A stretch of 16,273 nucleotides of DNA from contig CALVEE010000039.1 of the NCBI GenBank assembly GCA_944326495.1, positions 1-16,273 of the forward strand, read 5' to 3'. The stretch is from Candidatus Gastranaerophilales bacterium (lineage in GTDB: Bacteria > Cyanobacteriota > Vampirovibrionia > Gastranaerophilales > Gastranaerophilaceae). The notes beneath the pieces were generated by a model. That model was not told the DNA's origin and ran no database searches. It was given only the letters and a program-made list of their open reading frames with translations. This document shows positions 1-4,793 of this stretch, one piece after another (positions within the stretch are counted from its first letter, which is position 1; each line of letters begins with the position of its first letter). Position numbers and translations under genes: made by a program.

Positions 1-71
1 TCCTTCTTGACTTTTTCGACTATAGCAGGGTCGGGATACCCCCAGAACCCGATTTTTGTTATACTATGCAT
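1..71 (-). CDS. 5' end of an unidentified leftward gene (partial)
   Basis: Reading leftward from an ATG at 69-71, the frame is open to the window edge for 23 codons and includes KIGFWGYPDPAIVEK, which looks like ordinary protein rather than chance sequence. The gene is cut by the window, so its product cannot be named; I do not recognise the family. There is no Shine-Dalgarno sequence before the ATG, but a TATCAT box lies six bases upstream of it, which would fit a leaderless start. It is divergent from the TSCPD gene, and the two share under 80 bases of upstream DNA. The real start could be further downstream. The reading frame is clear; everything else is uncertain. Confidence 0.5.
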   Translation of the reverse strand, partial: MHSITKIGFWGYPDPAIVEKVKK

Positions 72-87
72 AAGTCAATGATACAAT

Positions 88-142
88 AAAGGAGATGATT
101 TGAAAATGGAGATTACAAGTGATATAATTTCATATAAGGAGG
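88..142 (+). promoter_or_regulatory. two Shine-Dalgarno sites before the TSCPD gene
   Basis: AAAGGAG at 88-94 stands before an in-frame TTG at 100 and ATG at 106. AAGGAGG at 136-142 stands eight bases before the in-frame ATG at 151. The second is the better site and leads directly into the conserved domain. The first would add a 15- or 17-residue tail that has no counterpart in the family as I know it. Confidence 0.5.
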
Positions 143-150
143 ATTGGAAG

Positions 151-459
151 ATGAATGAGGATATACAAATAAAACAGGTTGACGGGGCTGATTTAGTTCA
201 ATATAAGCCAACAGGTGTCTGCTGTAAATTAATGCAGATGAGAATAAAAGACGATATTATAGAAGATGTTGAATTCTTCGGCGGCTGCAACGGAAACCTA
301 AAAGGGATAGGTATCTTAATCCGCGGCATGAATATTAATGATATCATCCCGAAACTAAGCGGACTACCTTGCGGAAGCAGACCGACAAGCTGTCCGGATC
401 AGCTTACTAAAGGAATTGAAGCATATATAAAAGTTAAGAAGGGTGCTGTCGTTGGCTAA
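151..459 (+). CDS. small TSCPD-domain protein (TIGR03905-like)
   Basis: This 102-residue protein is essentially one TSCPD domain, a cysteine-rich module known as a stand-alone small protein and as the C-terminal part of some B12-dependent ribonucleotide reductases, where it is thought to bind metal or nucleic acid. Visible signatures are the Cys-Cys pair at residues 24-25, GGCNGN around 44-49 (Cys46), a PCG turn (Cys74) and the name-giving TSCPDQ near 80-85 (Cys81). These cysteines could form a metal site. The start at 151 was chosen for its strong AAGGAGG; an in-frame start at 100 or 106 would give up to 119 residues. The last 8 bases overlap the preferred start of the next gene, so the two are probably co-translated. 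The biochemical role of the stand-alone form is not established. Confidence 0.85.
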   Translation: MNEDIQIKQVDGADLVQYKPTGVCCKLMQMRIKDDIIEDVEFFGGCNGNLKGIGILIRGMNINDIIPKLSGLPCGSRPTSCPDQLTKGIEAYIKVKKGAVVG

Positions 460-1123
460 ATCCGACTTTGAAATATCAGTATGGCTTGATGAGATAGAAT
501 CAAAATTAAAAACAGCTTTTAAAGATAACCTGATTTTTATCGGACTTCAAGGAAGTTATAACCGTAATGAAGCAGATGAAAACAGCGACATTGATTTAGT
601 TGTGATTTTAAAGCATCTGTCAATCGAGGATTTACGGGAATATAAATCCATTATAGAAGGAATGCCTTTTAAAGAAAAAGCGTGCGGGTTTATTTCCAGT
701 GAAAAAGAGCTTAAAAACTGGTCTAAAGAAGATTTATTCCAGTTCTTTTATGATACCGGAAATATTTACGGAAAACTTGAAGAAATAATTACTCCGCCAA
801 CAAACACAGAAGTCAAAAAATCAATCAAGCAATCTCTTGAAACACTTTATCATTCAGCTATACATTCTTACTTGCATTCTTCTGACCATCAGCAAGTACT
901 GCCGGAATTATACAAACAAACATTTTTTATTCTACAGGCAGAATATTTTGTTAAAAACAATGAATATATAAAAACTAAAAAAGAGCTTCTAACCAGACTT
1001 ACCGGATTAGATAAAGATATTTTATTATGCTGTATTAACAGAAAAGATATTTTAAAATCTGATAAATCGGAATATTTGTTTACACTGCTTATTGAATGGC
1101 TGTTCAAACAAATGTCTAAATAA
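452..1123 (+). CDS. pol-beta-type nucleotidyltransferase domain protein
   Basis: This soluble protein of about 223 residues has the nucleotidyltransferase signature GSYNRNEADENSDIDL at residues 34-49. The GS pair would hold the nucleotide phosphates, and Asp46 and Asp48 would bind the catalytic metal. A third carboxylate expected later in the fold is not obvious. The C-terminal half (about 115-223) is helical and poor in motifs, resembling the helical partner domain of kanamycin-type nucleotidyltransferases. The substrate is unknown: nucleotide transfer to a small molecule, protein or RNA is possible. I prefer the TTG at 452, nine bases after AGAAGG (437-442). A GTG at 443 would add three residues but would overlap that site. 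It overlaps the TSCPD gene, suggesting an operon. No terminator is visible directly after the stop. Confidence 0.75.
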   Translation: MAKSDFEISVWLDEIESKLKTAFKDNLIFIGLQGSYNRNEADENSDIDLVVILKHLSIEDLREYKSIIEGMPFKEKACGFISSEKELKNWSKEDLFQFFYDTGNIYGKLEEIITPPTNTEVKKSIKQSLETLYHSAIHSYLHSSDHQQVLPELYKQTFFILQAEYFVKNNEYIKTKKELLTRLTGLDKDILLCCINRKDILKSDKSEYLFTLLIEWLFKQMSK

Positions 1124-1344
1124 TTATACGGTAGACAGACATTCCGTCTAAAGACTACCCTTGTATCATCTCCCTAACTAGAGACACTACTGTCCGAGAT
1201 AAATTTTAGGAGTAAAAAATATTAACCCAATCCCTATATAAAACCCCTCCCCGAAATCAAAGATTTCGACCCTCCCACACAGAGGTCAATCTGTCGGGGC
1301 GGGTAGGCTTCACGCCTGGCGTGGCGGTCCCCTCGCCCCTTGCG

Positions 1345-1624
1345 GGAGCGGATTTGCGGACGGACGGTAGTCCGGATAGCGAACAGACTGAACCGACTAA
1401 GCCGTGAGGCTTAAAGGTGAAGCTCTGTGAGCGTGGAGCAAATCCAAGACAGAGGATAGAATTTCAAGTTGAGTGTAAACGAAACTTAGAAATTCGGGTG
1501 AGGCGGCAGTTTTATATTCGGATAGTGTACAGTTTCTTAAACACACTGAAATAAAATTTCAAAAAATATTAATGGTGCAAAAATTTGCCCCCTAGCATTT
1601 CCCCTCCGTTCGCAAATCCGCTCC
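1345..1624. repeat. inverted-repeat pair bounding about 280 bp
   Basis: GGAGCGGATTTGCG at 1345-1358 is exactly the reverse complement of 1611-1624. Extending the match inward to 1367 and 1602 adds nine positions with two mismatches, giving about 21 of 23. A shorter inverted copy of the core, GCAAATCC, lies at 1438-1445. Three copies of one core in both orientations suggest either a small mobile element with terminal inverted repeats or a nested cluster of the same repeat. No transposase or clear target duplication is visible. Confidence 0.55.
1350..1445 (+). ncRNA. candidate folded RNA: closing stem with three hairpins
   Basis: An 8-bp closing stem (GGATTTGC at 1350-1357 with GCAAATCC at 1438-1445) encloses three perfect hairpins. 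These are CGGAC-GGTA-GTCCG (1361-1374), TAAGCC-GTGA-GGCTTA (1398-1413, a GNRA-type tetraloop) and GCTC-TGT-GAGC (1422-1432). The clean branching and the tetraloops suggest an RNA fold rather than chance pairing. The same core recurs inverted at 1602-1624, so it may be a folded dispersed repeat. No promoter was identified, so expression and even the strand are uncertain. It matches no RNA family I know. Confidence 0.3.
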
Positions 1625-1661
1625 TTTACCAGGGAAGGAATACTACAGGCTTGGCGCGACT

Positions 1662-1693
1662 CCCTCCCTTTTGAGGGAGGGCTGGGGTGGGTG
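1662..1693. repeat. GC-rich hairpin repeat, copy 1
   Basis: CCCTCCCT (1662-1669) pairs with AGGGAGGG (1674-1681) around a TTTG loop and is followed by CTGGGGTGGGTG. The reverse complement of this whole unit occurs at 6991-7022, with one base missing between the two blocks. The layout of a short G-rich tail next to a CCCTCCC/GGGAGGG stem is typical of dispersed intergenic palindromic repeats in bacteria. Confidence 0.7.
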
Positions 1694-1746
1694 ATAACTG
1701 GAGTTTAGTAGGTTAGAAGTTGATAAGTTTATGTAGTGGATAATAA

Positions 1747-1764
1747 AGTAGACTTAAGTCTACT
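1747..1764. repeat. perfect 18-bp palindrome
   Basis: AGTAGACTTAAGTCTACT reads the same on both strands. It lies between inverted copies of the CTGGGGTGGGTG motif (1682-1693 and 1782-1793), so the unit 1682-1793 has inverted ends and a palindrome in its right half. It could form a hairpin, or be a binding site for a dimeric protein. Confidence 0.5.
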
Positions 1765-1781
1765 CTACTAGCTCTAATTAG

Positions 1782-1816
1782 CACCCACCCCAGTAGTAGG
1801 TCAGGCATTGCCTGAC
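1782..1816. repeat. CACCCACCCCAG motif and adjoining 7-bp hairpin
   Basis: CACCCACCCCAG at 1782-1793 is the inverse of 1682-1693 and matches most of the start of the repeat at 6991. It is followed by GTCAGGC-ATT-GCCTGAC at 1800-1816, a perfect 7-bp stem with a three-base loop. Together with copy 1 it frames a unit of about 110 bp with inverted ends. Confidence 0.5.
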
Positions 1817-1924
1817 ATTAACTTATTTCCTACATTACGGGTTAAATTTTACTTTTCCTTACAGGATAAAATTACCCCCTCACCGCATCCGTAGTTTTCG
1901 GCTTTCGCCTCAAACACGGCTGCT

Positions 1925-1943
1925 CCTCTCCCGCAGGGAGAGG
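1925..1943. repeat. CCTCTCCC-GCA-GGGAGAGG hairpin
   Basis: This is a perfect 8-bp GC-rich stem with a GCA loop, preceded by a CCCCCTCACCGC stretch at 1875-1886. It is analogous in layout to the CCCTCCCT hairpin at 1662 but differs in sequence, so it appears to be a second class of palindromic repeat. No T-run follows, which argues against a terminator. Confidence 0.55.
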
Positions 1944-2035
1944 GGAACAGCACGCTTTATGTGAAGCCGGGAGGGATAGGAAATAAACTCAAATACATAT
2001 TTTAAATAATTTTTGGCCTCTCACGGGCTATTTCA

Positions 2036-2064
2036 GGGCGGAAACTTCGTTTCCGCCCTTTTTC
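2036..2064 (+). terminator. strong rho-independent terminator, about 910 bp past the nearest gene
   Basis: GGGCGGAAAC (2036-2045) and GTTTCCGCCC (2049-2058) form a perfect 10-bp stem around TTC, followed by a T-run. The nearest rightward gene ends at 1123, so this terminator either closes a non-coding transcript from the repeat region, is left from a lost gene, or insulates the symporter operon from upstream transcription. Confidence 0.8.
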
Positions 2065-2109
2065 TTTATTTAAAATAGATTGTAACATTTCTCCAAGTTT
2101 GTAAAGATT

Positions 2110-2146
2110 TTGAAATAACTTGACTTGTTTTTGATAAAATTAATAA
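2110..2146 (+). promoter_or_regulatory. probable promoter of the symporter operon
   Basis: The AT-rich DNA holds TTGAAA (2110-2115) and TTGACT (2120-2125) as possible -35 boxes, and TAAAAT (2135-2140) and TAATAA (2141-2146) as possible -10 boxes. No pairing has the ideal 17-base spacing, so the exact start is unresolved. Sitting between the terminator at 2036 and the gene at 2185, it is the only plausible promoter region. AAGGGA at 2171-2176 is a good ribosome-binding site. Confidence 0.35.
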
Positions 2147-2184
2147 AGTTGGACACATTAGTCGGAAATTAAGGGAAAGAGATT

Positions 2185-3687
2185 ATGAAGAAATTTTTAT
2201 TTATGTTTTTCACTATGTTAATTACGCTCAATTCTGCGCAGGCAATGAGTGTTAATGAATTTATGGACAAGAATATTGCACCGATATCTGATGCGGTTGC
2301 AAAATTAATTTTTTTCCCGATAAAAATCTGCGGTTATGATGTTCCTTTAATTATTTTCTGGATTTTAATTGCAGGATTTTTCTTTACTTTTTATTTTAAA
2401 GGAATCTCAATATGGGGCTTTAAGCACGCGATTGATGTAATCAGAAAACCAGCTGAAAAAAGCCATGAAGGTTTTGGAGAAGTTTCTTCTTTTCAGGCTT
2501 TAGCAACAGCTTTATCTGGTACAATCGGAATCGGAAGTATTGCAGGTGTCGCAATTTCCATCTCAATCGGCGGTCCCGGTGCTGCATTCTGGATTTTTGC
2601 CGGTGCGCTTCTCGGTATGTCAATTAAGTTTGTAGAAGCAACTCTTGCTGTAAAATACAGAAGATTTAATCTGGACGGCTCTGTTTCCGGAGGGCCTATG
2701 CATTATATTGCACACGGACTTACAAGAAAGAAAATGCGCTGGTTAGGTCAGCCGCTTTCTGTTATCTATGCAATACTTTGTATCGGAGGCGGTATAACAG
2801 GCGGGAATATGATTCAGATTAACCAGACTGCTCATCAAATGGTATTTATAACCGGAGGAGAACATAGTTTTCTGCAAGGTTTCACCTGGATTGTCGGACT
2901 AATTGTTGCAATACTTATCGGTATGGTTATCGTTGGAGGAATTAAGAGTATAGCAAAAGTTACCACAATTTTAACTCCGACAATGTGCGTTATGTACATT
3001 GTATCAGGTCTGATTGTAATCTTTGCAAACTTTGTAAATATACCTCATGCAATTATGCTGATACTGAAAGAAGCTTTTCACCCGACTGCAGTTGCAGGGG
3101 GAATTTTCGGCACAATTATAATAGGCTTGAGACGTTCAGTACAATGTAACGAAGCCGGAACGGGCGCTGCTGCAATTGTTTACGCTACAGCTCAGACAAA
3201 AGAACCTGTTTCGCAAGGTTTTGTAGCTTTAATTGAAACATTTTTAACAGGTGTTTTATGTTTATTCACTTCTTTTGCAATCATTTTTTCAGGTGCCTGC
3301 ACACAGGCAACAAAAGAAATCTCCGGAATTGAGCTTGCATCAAACGCATTCCAGTCAGTAATTCCGTTTTTCCCGATTATACTTTCTGCAATCGCTATAA
3401 TGTTTGCACTTTCTACATTAATCTCCTGGGCGTATTACGGACAAAAAGCATGGACATTCTTGTTCGGTGAAGGTAAAAAACGCGTTCTTGCTTTTAACCT
3501 GATTTACTGTTTATTCATTGTAATCGGTTCTGCAATGAATGTTAAATCAGTCATTGATATTACAGATGCTATGATGATTGCACTTTGTGTTCCGAATATT
3601 ATAGTTCTTTATATACTTTGTCCTGAAATCAAGCGGGATTTAAAAGCTTATCTTGAAAAGCATAAGATGAATTTCATGAGATTTTAA
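2185..3687 (+). CDS. sodium/alanine (glycine) symporter, AGCS family
   Basis: This 500-residue inner-membrane transporter imports alanine, glycine or a related small amino acid with Na+ (or H+). The family signature GGPGAAFW is at residues 129-136, preceded by GTIGIGSIAGVA (112-123) and followed by the conserved glutamate-containing helix SIKFVEATLA. A second hallmark, the RSVQCNEAGTGAAA block, falls near residues 316-329. Multiple hydrophobic helices run to the C-terminus. The first 20 residues (ending SAQA) resemble a cleavable signal peptide, which moves the usual N-terminal family region about 50 residues inward. The start is supported by AAGGGA eight bases upstream. The next gene begins one base after the stop, so the pair is an operon. 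Which amino acid is carried cannot be read from the sequence. Confidence 0.92.
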   Translation: MKKFLFMFFTMLITLNSAQAMSVNEFMDKNIAPISDAVAKLIFFPIKICGYDVPLIIFWILIAGFFFTFYFKGISIWGFKHAIDVIRKPAEKSHEGFGEVSSFQALATALSGTIGIGSIAGVAISISIGGPGAAFWIFAGALLGMSIKFVEATLAVKYRRFNLDGSVSGGPMHYIAHGLTRKKMRWLGQPLSVIYAILCIGGGITGGNMIQINQTAHQMVFITGGEHSFLQGFTWIVGLIVAILIGMVIVGGIKSIAKVTTILTPTMCVMYIVSGLIVIFANFVNIPHAIMLILKEAFHPTAVAGGIFGTIIIGLRRSVQCNEAGTGAAAIVYATAQTKEPVSQGFVALIETFLTGVLCLFTSFAIIFSGACTQATKEISGIELASNAFQSVIPFFPIILSAIAIMFALSTLISWAYYGQKAWTFLFGEGKKRVLAFNLIYCLFIVIGSAMNVKSVIDITDAMMIALCVPNIIVLYILCPEIKRDLKAYLEKHKMNFMRF

Positions 3688-3688
3688 T

Positions 3689-4351
3689 ATGCTTTATTTA
3701 GACGCCGGGACAACATATTCTAAAATTATAAGTGACAAGGACTGTTTTGAAAAACAGTTCTTGTCTTTCTGCAAGGGGGGGAAATATTATTATATTTTGC
3801 CTTCTAACATGATAAAAACTCTGGGAATATCTCCGGATGCTTCCTGCGGTCACATGTCAAACGCAAATGAGAACGAAATAATCGCATTAGCTCAAGGCGC
3901 AAAAAAAAGAAATATCAGTCCTGATGCAACTATTCTTGATTTGGGCAGCCGCGATGCTAAATGGATTAAATTCAGGGGCGGAAAATTTCACGATATGGAT
4001 TGGAATACGTCCTGCGCAAGTTCTACAGGAGCAACTGTTGAGATGTTATTAAAGTTTTACGGAATAAAAGCTGAAGATTTGAGTTTTCAGGAAGAAAAAT
4101 TCAACGTAACCTGCGGAATATTCGGTATGGAAAAGATTATGGACGCAATTTCAGAAGGATATAAACCTGAAGCAGCTGTATCAAAATTTGTACATGGAAT
4201 TGCCTTCAATGCGTGGAATTTTTGCAAAAAGCCGGATAAAATTTATCTCTCCGGCGGTTTCTGCGAAAACAAATGCCTTGTAGAATCACTAAAAAAATAT
4301 TGTGAAGTAGAACTCTTAGGCAGGTTTGTTCTTTGCGAAGGCTTAATATAA
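3689..4351 (+). CDS. ASKHA ATPase, BcrAD/BadFG (2-hydroxyacyl-CoA dehydratase activase) type
   Basis: This soluble 220-residue protein resembles HgdC-type activases. These are ATPases with a [4Fe-4S] cluster at the dimer interface that pass an energised electron to 2-hydroxyacyl-CoA dehydratases or related reductases. Visible motifs are the N-terminal phosphate loop LDAGTTYSK (residues 4-12), a second loop DLGSRDAKW near 88-96 and NTSCASSTGA near 109-118. These are followed by VTCGIFGME near 148-156 and the adenosine loop LSGGFCEN near 189-196. The cysteines in the NTSC and VTC motifs match the two cluster ligands of HgdC. The usual second Gly of D-x-G-G is Ser. It is shorter than HgdC (about 260). 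There is no Shine-Dalgarno site, so translation probably depends on the symporter gene one base upstream. The start contains a strong hairpin and a run of seven G. Confidence 0.8.
   Translation: MLYLDAGTTYSKIISDKDCFEKQFLSFCKGGKYYYILPSNMIKTLGISPDASCGHMSNANENEIIALAQGAKKRNISPDATILDLGSRDAKWIKFRGGKFHDMDWNTSCASSTGATVEMLLKFYGIKAEDLSFQEEKFNVTCGIFGMEKIMDAISEGYKPEAAVSKFVHGIAFNAWNFCKKPDKIYLSGGFCENKCLVESLKKYCEVELLGRFVLCEGLI
3734..3770 (+). terminator. 14-bp hairpin with T-rich tail inside the activase start
   Basis: GACAAGGACTGTTT (3734-3747) pairs with AAACAGTTCTTGTC (3752-3765), with 13 Watson-Crick pairs, one G-U and a TGAA loop, followed by TTTCT. It lies 47 bases after the symporter stop. It could lower downstream expression by attenuation, protect the symporter mRNA 3' end, or hinder ribosomes. 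The T-run is short, so termination would be partial at most. Confidence 0.45.
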
Positions 4352-4386
4352 AAAGTCTGTTTAAATTATTCAATATTTTCTAAAGC

Positions 4387-4611
4387 CTAAAATTTAAAAT
4401 CAAAAAGTTCATACATTTCAACTCCAAGAGCATCAGCCAGAATTTTCATTGTTTTAATGGTTACATTAGCTTCGCCGCGTTCTATTTGCCCTATATAATT
4501 AAAATTCATATCAACCTTTTCAGCCAGCTTCATTTGTGAAAGCTTTTTTGATTTTCGTATATAAGCAAGTTTTGCTCCGAATTTTTTTTCAAGGTTTTCA
4601 TTTGTACTCAT
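4387..4611 (-). CDS. XRE/Cro-type helix-turn-helix regulator
   Basis: This 74-residue protein is nearly all HTH_3 domain. The first helices (FGAKLAYIRKSKKLSQ, about residues 11-26) are followed by the turn and recognition helix (LAEKVDMNFNYIGQIERG, about 29-46) and the closing helices (TMKILADALGV). It would bind DNA as a dimer and probably controls itself or the divergent glucanotransferase gene 182 bp away. It lacks a sensor domain. There is no Shine-Dalgarno site; TATACT lies seven bases before the ATG, suggesting a leaderless mRNA. ATACTAT occurs twice just upstream, spaced 13 bases apart start to start, and overlaps that -10 box. It converges on the activase gene across 35 bases with no visible terminator. 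Confidence 0.9.
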   Translation of the reverse strand: MSTNENLEKKFGAKLAYIRKSKKLSQMKLAEKVDMNFNYIGQIERGEANVTIKTMKILADALGVEMYELFDFKF

Positions 4612-4793
4612 AGTATCAAGTATAGTATTAGCATTAGCTTATTTCTAATTGTTATTAATATTGATTTCCTTGCCTATAACTATTAAGTTTTGTAAAAAAT
4701 AATACTCTATGTATGCAAAAATAAAATTATTTGTAGTTTAATAGTTCATGAATATTAAATAATAGTTATTAACAAGTATCAGAAAGGACTCTT
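4612..4793. promoter_or_regulatory. divergent promoter region between the XRE gene and the GH77 gene
   Basis: These 182 very AT-rich bases must hold both promoters. Leftward, TATACT (4619-4624) is the -10 box of the XRE gene. Rightward, several -10-like boxes exist, but none has a clear -35. AAAGGA ahead of 4794 is the ribosome-binding site of the GH77 gene. Near-palindromic TTATTAATA and GTTATTAAC motifs occur at about 4652 and 4766 and might be operators, but such motifs are frequent in DNA this rich in A and T. Confidence 0.45.

Larger units (their letters stand above)
1124..2184. other. 1.06-kb gene-free region of GC-rich inverted repeats
   Basis: I find no coding frame here. The stretch mixes AT-rich DNA with GC-rich blocks near 1245-1450, 1600-1695 and 1870-1950 that fold into many hairpins. 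Examples not listed separately are CGAAATC/GATTTCG (1252-1268), CACGCC/GGCGTG (1311-1323), a bulged 12-bp stem at 1459-1495, TGAAAT/ATTTCA (1547-1561) and a bulged 11-bp stem at 1839-1877. One repeat recurs in the intergenic region near 7000. It looks like an accumulation site for small dispersed repeats (REP- or MITE-like) rather than a decayed gene. Confidence 0.6.

Noticed and set aside
889..1107. Open frames opposite or inside larger genes (for example leftward 889-1107, 10153-10506, 14550-14939).
   Set aside because: They lie fully within well-supported genes, have no motif or ribosome-binding site, and have compositions typical of antisense frames.
151..1123. TSCPD plus nucleotidyltransferase as an MNT/HEPN toxin-antitoxin pair.
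   Set aside because: The TSCPD protein is not a HEPN domain, and the nucleotidyltransferase is about twice the size of minimal MNT antitoxins.
1350..1445. The cloverleaf-like fold could be a tRNA or tmRNA-like gene.
   Set aside because: There is no seven-base anticodon loop, no proper T-arm and no CCA-side acceptor stem, and the outer arm recurs as a repeat.
1124..2035. The many repeats could be a CRISPR array.
   Set aside because: The repeats are inverted hairpins of different sequences with irregular spacing. There are no regular direct repeats with unique spacers and no cas genes.
2065..2184. Glycine riboswitch before the AGCS symporter.
   Set aside because: The 120 bases are AT-rich and show none of the paired helices or conserved G-rich motifs of that riboswitch.
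3774..3781. Frameshift in the activase gene at the G run.
   Set aside because: The frame stays open, with recognisable activase motifs before and after the run.
4630..4775. TATTAATA-type palindromes as defined operators of the XRE regulator.
   Set aside because: Such short AT palindromes are expected by chance in DNA this AT-rich; the two copies are too degenerate to call.
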